64,000 nt of DNA from Rummeliibacillus sp. POC4 (lineage in GTDB: Bacteria; Bacillota; Bacilli; Bacillales_A; Planococcaceae). Of the stretch, positions 56,943 through 64,000 are shown piece after piece (position 1 is the stretch's first letter; every line of letters starts with the position of its first letter). Location: positions 149,651 through 213,650 of the forward strand of contig NZ_QWUA01000004.1 of NCBI RefSeq assembly GCF_003576525.1, in the 5' to 3' direction. The notes below the pieces were generated by a model. That model made no database searches, was not told where the DNA came from, and worked only from the letters and a program-made list of their open reading frames with translations. Both the position numbers and the translations under genes were made by a program.

Positions 56943-58850
56943 ATGGGACATATTCATATAATGGATGAATTTTTGTCCAATAAAATTGCAGCAGGTGAAG
57001 TGGTTGAGCGCCCTTCCTCTGTTGTGAAAGAATTAGTCGAAAATGCAATTGATGCAGGAAGTACATCTATTGAAGTAGTATTAGAAGAAGCTGGAATGAC
57101 TTCTATTCAAGTCATAGATAACGGCTGTGGTATGGACGAAGATGATGCTTTAGTATCTTTCCAACGTCATGCCACTAGTAAGATAAATAATGAACATGAT
57201 TTATTTCGTATTCGAACTCTTGGCTTCCGCGGCGAAGCATTAGCGAGTATTGCCTCTGTATCGAAAGTAGATTTAATCACATCGAATGGAGAAGATGGCA
57301 TAGAAGTTCATCTTGAAGGCGGTCATGTAATTGAAAAGAAACCAGGTTCTCTTCGAAAGGGTACGGATATAACAGTTTCTCAACTCTTCTTTAATACACC
57401 TGCACGTTTAAAATATATGAAAACAATTCAGACCGAACTTGGGCATACTATTGACTTGATGAATCGTTTAGCGCTTTGTTATCCGAATATCGCATTTAAA
57501 CTGACACATCATGCTCATGAACTTTTACAAACAAACGGGCGTGGAGATTTACGTCATGTTCTTGCAGCCATTTATGGGGTTGCAAATGCCAAAAAAATGG
57601 TTCATTTTGAAGGAGAGTCTAAAGATTATAAGATTTCTGGCTATGCAACTATACCGGAAATCACACGTGCATCCAAAAATTATATGTCCATATTTGTCAA
57701 TGGACGTTGGGTTCGTCATTACACTATACAAAAGGCAATTATCGATGCTTACCATACGTTTTTACCTATTGGTAGATTCCCAATTTCAGTTATTCATATT
57801 GAAGGGGATCCATTTTTGACAGACGTCAATGTACATCCTGCAAAGCAGCAAATTCGCTTGAGTAAGGAAGCGGATTTAATGCAGCTAATTGAGCAGTCTT
57901 TGCATAAAGCTATTCGTAATTCAATGCAAGCACCTGAAATTGCCCAAAAAAAGAAAAAAGCTGCACCATCTACAGAGCAGATTAATTTCTGGAAAACGAT
58001 TAATTATAATACGACGAATATGCCACAGTTCAACGAAAAACCTAAACAAGCCGAAAATTTAAGTGAACCCATTTCTTCTAATCTTCAAGATGAAATAATA
58101 AATCACCCAGAATCAGAAAAAGGTTTTACAGTAGAAGAAAGCTGGGAAGAAATTAAAGAGTCGCAAGGGATCAATAAAATAAGCGAAGAAACGCAAGATA
58201 TTTGGTCAACAAATTCAAAGGATGAAGAAATTGAAGAAATCGTCCCAACTGAAACACCTAAAGATCCATTTCCAGAACTTGAAATTGTAGGGCAAATTCA
58301 TGGGACTTATATTGTTGCACAAAGTGAAGATGGCTTTTATTTAATTGATCAGCATGCTGCACAAGAACGTATAAAATATGAATATTTTAAAGAGAAGGTC
58401 GGAGAGGTAAATGCTGATGAGCGTCAAACACTTTTATTGCCATTAACTTTCCACTATTCTGCTGACGAAGCATTAACATTAAAGGAAAACAAAAAAGCTT
58501 TAGAAGAAGTAGGCGTTTATCTTGAAGAATTCGGTCAAAACTCATTTGTAGTACGTGAATATCCAACATGGTTTCCAAAAGACTTTGAATCAGAAATTAT
58601 TGAAGAATTAATCGAACAGGTCTTAAAAGAACGTAAAACGGATATAAAAAAACTTCGAGAAGCAGCTGCTATAATGATGAGTTGTAAACGTTCGATAAAA
58701 GCAAATCACTATTTAGATAAGACTCAAATGGAAAGATTATTACAAGATTTAAAAACAAGGGTAAATCCATTTACTTGTCCACATGGTAGACCAGTAATTG
58801 TTCATTTTAGAACGTATGAAATTGAAAAAATGTTTAAACGTGTAATGTAA
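56943..58850 (+). CDS. mutL: DNA mismatch repair endonuclease MutL
   Basis: GHKL ATPase that links MutS to strand incision. 635 residues from the ATG at 56943, nine bases after AGGAG; the ATG at 56934 directly abuts that site and is rejected. N-terminal ATPase motifs ELVENAIDAGS, DNGCGM, TLGFRGEAL. A long acidic linker (about 345-440). The C-terminal endonuclease has DQHAAQERIKYE near 469, CKRSI and CPHGRPVIVHF, plus a clamp-binding QTLLLPL near 495. Active-site motifs are intact, as expected in bacteria lacking MutH. Confidence 0.96.
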   Translation: MGHIHIMDEFLSNKIAAGEVVERPSSVVKELVENAIDAGSTSIEVVLEEAGMTSIQVIDNGCGMDEDDALVSFQRHATSKINNEHDLFRIRTLGFRGEALASIASVSKVDLITSNGEDGIEVHLEGGHVIEKKPGSLRKGTDITVSQLFFNTPARLKYMKTIQTELGHTIDLMNRLALCYPNIAFKLTHHAHELLQTNGRGDLRHVLAAIYGVANAKKMVHFEGESKDYKISGYATIPEITRASKNYMSIFVNGRWVRHYTIQKAIIDAYHTFLPIGRFPISVIHIEGDPFLTDVNVHPAKQQIRLSKEADLMQLIEQSLHKAIRNSMQAPEIAQKKKKAAPSTEQINFWKTINYNTTNMPQFNEKPKQAENLSEPISSNLQDEIINHPESEKGFTVEESWEEIKESQGINKISEETQDIWSTNSKDEEIEEIVPTETPKDPFPELEIVGQIHGTYIVAQSEDGFYLIDQHAAQERIKYEYFKEKVGEVNADERQTLLLPLTFHYSADEALTLKENKKALEEVGVYLEEFGQNSFVVREYPTWFPKDFESEIIEELIEQVLKERKTDIKKLREAAAIMMSCKRSIKANHYLDKTQMERLLQDLKTRVNPFTCPHGRPVIVHFRTYEIEKMFKRVM

Positions 58851-58877
58851 TGAGTAAAGGTCAGAGGAGGATTCAAA

Positions 58878-60524
58878 ATGTTTTCAGCTGCAAAGAGAGA
58901 TCAAGTTATTCAAACTTTAAATGATTATTCATTTGATGTTTTAGTTGTTGGTGGAGGTATTACCGGTGCTGGTATAGCGCTAGATGCAGTATCTCGAGGG
59001 TTATCAGTAGCATTAGTAGATATGCAAGATTTTGCTGCAGGTACATCTAGTCGATCTACAAAACTAGTGCATGGAGGTTTACGTTATTTAAAACAATTGC
59101 AAGTTGATGTTGTAAAAGAAACAGGTAGAGAAAGAGAAATTGTTTATGAGAATGGTGTGCATATTACTACACCACAATGGATGTTATTACCTTTTTATAA
59201 AGGTGGCACATTTGGACCTTTGTCAACATCAATTGGATTGAAAATGTATGATAATTTAGCTGGGGTCAAAAAAACTGAAAGACGTAAAATGTTAAATTCT
59301 AAGGAAACATTGCTAAAAGAGCCGTTATTAAAACAGCAAGACCTTAAAGGTGGCGGCTATTATGTTGAATACCGCACAGATGATGCCCGATTAACAATTG
59401 AAGTATTGAAAAAAGCGGTCGAACTTGGTGCAATATGCTTAAACTATGCTAAAGTCGAAGAATTTGAATATGAAGATCAAAAAGTAGTCGGTGCAGTTGT
59501 ACGTGATCAAATTTCTCAAAAAACTTGGACCATTCAAGCGAATGCAGTCGTCAATGCGACTGGGCCGTGGGTTGATACAATTCGTCAAAAAGATACGATT
59601 AATAACAACAAAAAATTACGCTTAACAAAAGGCGTTCATATTGTAATAGATCAATCAATATTCCCATTACAACAATCCGTCTATTTTGATACACCTGATA
59701 AACGAATGGTTTTTGCGATTCCTCGTGATGGAAAAGCGTATGTCGGAACAACGGATACTTTTTATGAAGATAACCCGCTTAAACCTATTGCCACAGATGA
59801 AGATATTGAATATTTAGTTGATACAATCCACTACATGTTCCCTGACGTTCAAGTTTCTAAACAAGATATTGAATCATGTTGGGCTGGTGTGCGCCCTCTT
59901 ATTTATGAAGAAGGGAAAGACCCATCCGAAATATCAAGAAAGGATGAGGTATGGGAATCGCCATCAGGACTACTAACAATTGCTGGAGGTAAGTTAACTG
60001 GTTATCGTAAAATGGCTGAAAAAATTGTTAATCAGATTGTAAAACGCAAGCTATTTAAAAAAGCGGGACCTTGTATAACCGCAGAATTGGCCCTTTCAGG
60101 AGCTAAAGGTATTAATTCTCAAAATTTTGATGCGTATGTACAATATAAGGCTCAAGAAGGTACTCGCTATGGATTATCTTTGGAAGAAGGATATCAATTA
60201 GTACGTAAATATGGCACAAATATTGACCATTTATATCGAATTATCCATACACTAAACGTTCATGAAAAAACAACTCAATTACCATTAGATTTACATGCAC
60301 AGCTAATTTATGCAATGCAATACGAAATGGCTTATACACCAGCAGATTTCTTTGTACGACGTTCTTCAAGAATGTTCTTTGATATAGACAGTGTAAAAAA
60401 ATATAAAGACGCTGTTATTCAACTAATGAGCAAATATTTACACTATGTACCAGGGGAAGAACAACAATATCGCAAAGAATTAGAAGAATTATTATTCGAT
60501 GCAACACATTTTGCAAATGAATAA
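58878..60524 (+). CDS. glpD: Aerobic glycerol-3-phosphate dehydrogenase
   Basis: FAD-linked membrane-associated oxidation of glycerol 3-phosphate to dihydroxyacetone phosphate. 548 residues. FAD-binding [17 protein letters not shown] from about residue 24, [28 protein letters not shown] and the C-terminal [11 protein letters not shown] region. AGAGGAGG precedes the ATG, 27 bases after mutL, so probably cotranscribed with it. I saw no glpF, glpK or antiterminator hairpin nearby, unlike the B. subtilis glp locus. Confidence 0.95.
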   Translation: MFSAAKRDQVIQTLNDYSFDVLVVGGGITGAGIALDAVSRGLSVALVDMQDFAAGTSSRSTKLVHGGLRYLKQLQVDVVKETGREREIVYENGVHITTPQWMLLPFYKGGTFGPLSTSIGLKMYDNLAGVKKTERRKMLNSKETLLKEPLLKQQDLKGGGYYVEYRTDDARLTIEVLKKAVELGAICLNYAKVEEFEYEDQKVVGAVVRDQISQKTWTIQANAVVNATGPWVDTIRQKDTINNNKKLRLTKGVHIVIDQSIFPLQQSVYFDTPDKRMVFAIPRDGKAYVGTTDTFYEDNPLKPIATDEDIEYLVDTIHYMFPDVQVSKQDIESCWAGVRPLIYEEGKDPSEISRKDEVWESPSGLLTIAGGKLTGYRKMAEKIVNQIVKRKLFKKAGPCITAELALSGAKGINSQNFDAYVQYKAQEGTRYGLSLEEGYQLVRKYGTNIDHLYRIIHTLNVHEKTTQLPLDLHAQLIYAMQYEMAYTPADFFVRRSSRMFFDIDSVKKYKDAVIQLMSKYLHYVPGEEQQYRKELEELLFDATHFANE

Positions 60525-60567
60525 TCCTATGCATACAAACGATATTAAAATGGTTGGAGAAAAAATA

Positions 60568-61485
60568 ATGTTACAACAAGAGTTAGATGTGATTGCAATA
60601 GTAGGACCGACAGCTGTTGGGAAAACTGCACTAAGTATTGAACTTGCTAAGGTCATTAACGGGGAAATTATCAATGGTGATTCAATGCAGGTTTATAAAG
60701 ATTTGAATATTGGTACAGCGAAAATTACAAATGAAGAAATGGAAGGAATTCCTCACCATTTATTAGATATAAAGGAACCAACAGAATCTTTTTCAGTTGC
60801 AGACTATCAAAAGTTAGTCCGCGCAAAAATTGACGAGATAAAGGCAAAGGGTAAATTTCCAATCATTATTGGTGGAACGGGACTTTATATTCAATCTGTT
60901 TTATTTGATTATCGTTTTACAGAGGAAAAAGTTGATCAAACAATTCGAGATAATTATTACAAAGAATTAGCAGAAATAGGACCAGAGGCGATGCACCAAA
61001 AACTTGCTGCAATTGATCCTAAAACAGCAGCTACTATTCACCCAAATAATACTCGGCGTGTTATTCGTGCGTTAGAAATGGCAGAACATAGTGGAATTCA
61101 AAAATCAGATGAAAATCAACATCTAGGAGATCGACCACTATATAAACATCGAATCATTGGTCTAAATATGGACCGCGAACGCTTATATGAGCGTATTAAC
61201 AAAAGAGTTGATCTAATGATGGAAAAGGGATTATTAGAAGAAGTTAAAGGATTATATAATAGAGGAATAAGAGATGTTCAATCTATAAAAGCAATTGGAT
61301 ATAAAGAGATTTATGCTTATTTAGAAGGCAACGTATCATTGCAAGAAGCTATTGAACAACTAAAACAAAATTCACGTCGATATGCGAAAAGACAACTCAC
61401 ATATTTCCGTAATAAGATGAATATTGAATGGTATGACGCACAATTGGGTACAATAAAAATAATTGATAATATTTTACAAAAATAA
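60568..61485 (+). CDS. miaA: tRNA dimethylallyltransferase
   Basis: Adds dimethylallyl to A37 of tRNAs reading U-starting codons, making the substrate of MiaB. 305 residues. [16 protein letters not shown]-loop near residue 13, [31 protein letters not shown] and the tRNA-binding [10 protein letters not shown]. The start chosen is ATG 60568, seven bases after TTGGAGA; the frame is open back to 60499, overlapping the end of glpD, without a ribosome site. hfq follows, as in many bacteria. Confidence 0.95.
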   Translation: MLQQELDVIAIVGPTAVGKTALSIELAKVINGEIINGDSMQVYKDLNIGTAKITNEEMEGIPHHLLDIKEPTESFSVADYQKLVRAKIDEIKAKGKFPIIIGGTGLYIQSVLFDYRFTEEKVDQTIRDNYYKELAEIGPEAMHQKLAAIDPKTAATIHPNNTRRVIRALEMAEHSGIQKSDENQHLGDRPLYKHRIIGLNMDRERLYERINKRVDLMMEKGLLEEVKGLYNRGIRDVQSIKAIGYKEIYAYLEGNVSLQEAIEQLKQNSRRYAKRQLTYFRNKMNIEWYDAQLGTIKIIDNILQK

Positions 61486-61544
61486 AGGGAATTCACTAAA
61501 AAAAGCGAATATACAATACTATTATTAGCTTAAGGGGGATCTTC

Positions 61545-61775
61545 ATGAAGTCAATGAATTTGCAAGATATGTATTTAAACCAATTGCGTAAAAACGGTAT
61601 ATTTGTTACCGTCTTCTTATTAAATGGATTTCAGTTAAAAGGGACAATTCGTTCATACGACAATTTCACTGTATTACTCGAGGTAGACGGGAAACAACAT
61701 TTGATTTACAAACATGCAATCTCAACGTTCGCACCATCTAAATCCGTTGATTTGCAACAACAAGAAGCTGAATAA
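61545..61775 (+). CDS. hfq: RNA chaperone Hfq
   Basis: Hexameric Sm-like RNA-binding protein. 76 residues. [42 protein letters not shown] is the Sm1 motif; the Sm2 motif contains [10 protein letters not shown] (YKH). Short Gln/Glu-rich tail. AAGGGGG precedes the ATG. Confidence 0.97.
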   Translation: MKSMNLQDMYLNQLRKNGIFVTVFLLNGFQLKGTIRSYDNFTVLLEVDGKQHLIYKHAISTFAPSKSVDLQQQEAE

Positions 61776-61794
61776 TCTGAATTATGGGTACGAA

Positions 61795-61852
61795 GGCGTC
61801 GTCTAGAATAGCACGCCATTCTATATGTAGAGGTTGGTAGACTTGATTCGAC
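61795..61852 (+). other. Alternative hairpins in the hfq 3' region
   Basis: GGCGT (61795-61799) can pair with ACGCC (61813-61817), while TAGAAT (61804-61809) can pair with ATTCTA (61818-61823). The two helices interlock and cannot form together. A third hairpin, GGTTG with CGACC, lies at 61833-61852. The segment is between hfq and its terminator; no reading frame is credible in it. Confidence 0.3.
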
Positions 61853-61896
61853 CATGCAAAGCAATATTTCATATTAGATATTTGTTATAGAAATGA

Positions 61897-61942
61897 GGGG
61901 AAGTCCCATGAGTTTTCTACTTATGGGGCTTCCCCTTTTCTA
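61897..61942 (+). terminator. Terminator of the miaA-hfq transcript
   Basis: GGGGAAGTCCCAT pairs with ATGGGGCTTCCCC (one G-U), followed by TTTTC. It is about 120 bases after the hfq stop, so hfq has a long 3' untranslated region. Confidence 0.85.
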
Positions 61943-62051
61943 GTTGAAATAATTATTGTGAGTTTATTTGGCAAACATTGAAAGAGAAGTCACTAGCAAG
62001 ATTAGAAAATCCCATATATACTTTATATATATTTAAATTGGAGGAATTCTT

Positions 62052-62351
62052 ATGAAAACTATTACCCCTGAAGAAGTATTAGAAAAATTAGATGCCAATG
62101 AAGATTTACATATTGTAGATGTTCGTGAAGATGAGGAAGTAGCTAATGGTGTTATTCCAGGAGCGATTCATATTCCATTGGGACAAATACCCGAAAGAAA
62201 AGAAGAATTGGACAAAAATACCCCATACATCTTTGTATGTCATGCAGGGGGCCGTAGTTTTAGTGCTTGCTCGTATTTATCAGGTGAAGGCTATGACGTA
62301 ACTAATATGGAAGGCGGCATGAGTGCTTGGCAAGGGGAATTAGAGTTCTAA
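62052..62351 (+). CDS. Single-domain rhodanese-like protein
   Basis: Sulfurtransferase fold, 99 residues. HIVDVREDEEVANGVIPGAIHIPLGQI leads to the active-site loop CHAGGRS with the catalytic Cys, then YDVTNMEGGMSAW. Probably a cytoplasmic persulfide carrier; substrate unknown. TTGGAGGAA precedes the ATG. It stands alone between two terminators. Confidence 0.92.
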   Translation: MKTITPEEVLEKLDANEDLHIVDVREDEEVANGVIPGAIHIPLGQIPERKEELDKNTPYIFVCHAGGRSFSACSYLSGEGYDVTNMEGGMSAWQGELEF

Positions 62352-62402
62352 TTTTATGACTTTGCAACTTTTTGTTAAATTACCTTTTCACATATTATAG
62401 GG

Positions 62403-62445
62403 AAAAATGCTCTTCTCCATAAAATGGAGGAAGAGCATTTTTTCT
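62403..62445 (+). terminator. Terminator after the rhodanese gene
   Basis: AAAAATGCTCTTCTCCAT pairs with ATGGAGGAAGAGCATTTTT with one bulged base; T-run follows. Confidence 0.9.
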
Positions 62446-62570
62446 TTCCAAATTTGTTGAGATATTTGTAAATCATAAGGGTAGGGTTAGCGAAGAGTAC
62501 GTATAGTTGACGTTTAAGAAAGAATTGATAAGATTAAAGAGGACTTAATTTAGAAATGGAGTCGATAAAA

Positions 62571-63821
62571 ATGGCATATATGTCCAACTTAACAGAAGAA
62601 ACAATGGCCCTAGCCAAAAAAATAGAGGAGAAAGTGAAACCTTACTTTGATAAGGCAGATGAAATGGCGTTTTACAACCAACAAAAAGTACTCTCTGCTT
62701 TTCGAAATAATAATGTAAGTGAAAGTCACTTCTATCCATCAACTGGCTATGGTTATGATGATGAAGGACGTGATACATTAGAACGTGTATATGCCGAAAC
62801 ATTTGGGGCAGAGGCTGCTATTGTAAGACCACAAATTATTTCAGGTACACATGCGATTACGCTTAGTCTTTTCGGTGTTCTCCGTCCAGGGGATGAACTT
62901 ATCTATATTACGGGGAAACCATATGATACATTACAATCCATAGTTGATGGTGGAGATAAAGACACAGGTTCGTTAAAAGACTTTAATATAAGTTACCAAC
63001 ATGTTGATTTAATTGACGACCGAGATGTTGATTGGGAAAAAGTTAAAAAAGTAGTATCAGCTAAAACAAAAGTGATTGCCATTCAACGTTCAAAAGGTTA
63101 TGCAACACGCCCTTCATTTACCATTGATCAAATTGCAGATATGATCAAAAATATTCGTGCGATTAAAGAAGATGTCATCATATTCGTAGATAATTGTTAT
63201 GGTGAGTTTGTCGATGCTGTAGAACCAACAGAACTTGGTGCCGATTTAATGGCAGGTTCCTTGATCAAAAATCCTGGCGGTGGCCTTGCAAAAGTTGGTG
63301 GCTACATCGCAGGTAAAGCAAAATATGTAGAACAATGCTCATATCGTATGACATCACCAGGGATTGGAGCAGAAGCCGGCCCTTCTTTAAATGCTCTACT
63401 TGACATGTATCAAGGATTCTTCTTATCACCTCATGTAGTGGCACAAGCATTAAAAGGAGCCATCTTTACTGCGGCTACATTAGAAGAGATTGGTATGAAA
63501 CCATCACCACGTTATGATGCAAAACGTACAGATTTAATACAATCTGTCTCATTTAATACACCAGAACAAATGATTCAATTCTGTCAATCTATTCAAGCAA
63601 ATTCACCAGTCAATGCTCAATTTGCTCCCCAACCAGCACCAATGCCTGGTTACGAAGATGATGTAATTATGGCAGCAGGTACATTCGTACAAGGTGCAAG
63701 CATTGAATTGTCAGCTGATGGTCCAATTCGTCCTCCATATACAGCATATGTACAAGGTGGACTAACATATGAACATGTAAAATATGCAATACTAAATGCA
63801 GTACAAAATTTACAAAAGTAA
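62571..63821 (+). CDS. ynbB: YnbB, PLP-dependent methionine-gamma-lyase-like protein
   Basis: Fold-type I pyridoxal-phosphate enzyme of the family once labelled aluminium-resistance protein. 416 residues from the ATG at 62571 (TGGAG nine bases upstream); ATG 62556 is an alternative. FYPSTGYGYDDEGRDTLERVYAETFGAEAAIVRPQIISGTHAI and GVLRPGDELIYITGKPYDTL are family signatures; the PLP lysine is probably in SLIKNPGGGLAKVGGYIAGK. In B. subtilis glnRA follow; here a minus-oriented terminator comes next. Confidence 0.92.
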   Translation: MAYMSNLTEETMALAKKIEEKVKPYFDKADEMAFYNQQKVLSAFRNNNVSESHFYPSTGYGYDDEGRDTLERVYAETFGAEAAIVRPQIISGTHAITLSLFGVLRPGDELIYITGKPYDTLQSIVDGGDKDTGSLKDFNISYQHVDLIDDRDVDWEKVKKVVSAKTKVIAIQRSKGYATRPSFTIDQIADMIKNIRAIKEDVIIFVDNCYGEFVDAVEPTELGADLMAGSLIKNPGGGLAKVGGYIAGKAKYVEQCSYRMTSPGIGAEAGPSLNALLDMYQGFFLSPHVVAQALKGAIFTAATLEEIGMKPSPRYDAKRTDLIQSVSFNTPEQMIQFCQSIQANSPVNAQFAPQPAPMPGYEDDVIMAAGTFVQGASIELSADGPIRPPYTAYVQGGLTYEHVKYAILNAVQNLQK

Positions 63822-63869
63822 TAAAAAACTAAATATTATAGGACATTATTTGATATTTGGAATTTAAAA

Positions 63870-63913
63870 GGACAACTGAAATTGGAGAAGCAATCCTCCA
63901 ATTTCAGTTGTCC
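63870..63913 (-). terminator. 18-base perfect inverted repeat, probable minus-strand terminator
   Basis: GGACAACTGAAATTGGAG (63870-63887) pairs perfectly with 63896-63913 around an eight-base loop. On the plus strand no T-run follows, but on the minus strand CCTTTTAAATT follows, so it probably ends a minus-strand gene entering from the right. Confidence 0.5.
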
Positions 63914-64000
63914 ATAATTGTGTAATGAATTACTATTATTCAGAAAAATTCGAAAAATTTAGAAAGTCACATCACTTGTATTTAAAAAAGCTTGGAAAGG

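Noticed and set aside
61795..61823. GGCGT...TAGAAT...ACGCC-ATTCTA looked like an H-type pseudoknot after hfq.
   Set aside because: The second strands of both helices are directly adjacent, leaving no bases to cross the first helix, so both cannot form at once. Kept only as alternative hairpins.
1..64000. Search for tRNA, rRNA, CRISPR arrays, T-box leaders, common riboswitches and prophage genes.
   Set aside because: No cloverleaf, regularly spaced repeat, T-box motif, known aptamer core or phage gene was recognised by eye. A covariance-model scan would be needed to exclude weak cases.

Overview
The window is a stretch of conserved chromosome from an AT-rich, endospore-forming Gram-positive bacterium of the Bacillales. 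Gene order is that of the Bacillus subtilis proS-polC-nusA-infB to mutSL-miaA-hfq region. Several B. subtilis neighbours are absent (dapG between asd and dapA, tepA beside rnjB, the deacetylase gene between pnp and mlpA). Together with the korAB position and a gluconate block between cotE and mutS, this suggests the Lysinibacillus/Solibacillus/Rummeliibacillus (Planococcaceae/Caryophanaceae) group; the genus is inference. Sporulation genes (dpaAB, spoIIIE, spoVS, cotE) show that it makes spores. Nearly all genes are on the plus strand; only gntK and an RpiR-family regulator are on the minus strand.

Layout. 1-4934: end of proS and replicative polymerase polC. 4941-10346: the rimP-nusA-rnpM-ylxQ-infB-ylxP-rbfA operon, opening with a promoter and a weak terminator hairpin that looks like a NusA-controlled attenuator. 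10427-16386: truB, ribF, rpsO, pnp, mlpA. 16468-20147: ymxH-dpaAB (dipicolinate synthesis, candidate sigma-K promoter), then asd and dapA. 20268-24426: rnjB (RNase J2-like, with a substituted metal-site His) and spoIIIE. 24715-30402: GntR regulator and a four-gene nucleoside ABC transporter. 30583-36739: two M16 peptidases, ymfI, ymfJ, ymfK, rodZ, pgsA. 36748-39348: a fully base-paired four-way-junction RNA element, cinA, recA. 39670-47811: rny, ymdB, spoVS, korAB, miaB, ricA. 48005-48610: cotE with a long serine tail.

48670-54045 is the one accessory-looking block. It holds a gluconate permease, a short 6-phosphogluconate dehydrogenase, a gluconate kinase and an RpiR-type regulator. Five A/T palindromes of the form GAAAA-n-TTTTC sit at its promoters, one of them exactly between the -35 and -10 of gntP, so the block is probably a self-contained regulon. 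After it the core resumes with mutS, mutL, glpD, miaA, hfq, a single-domain rhodanese and ynbB.

I saw no tRNA, rRNA, CRISPR array, insertion sequence or prophage. I did not find a clearly new multi-gene system. The least explained items are small: the four-way-junction RNA between pgsA and cinA, a structured segment downstream of spoVS, the gluconate operator set, the start codon of ymfJ and the CotE serine tail.
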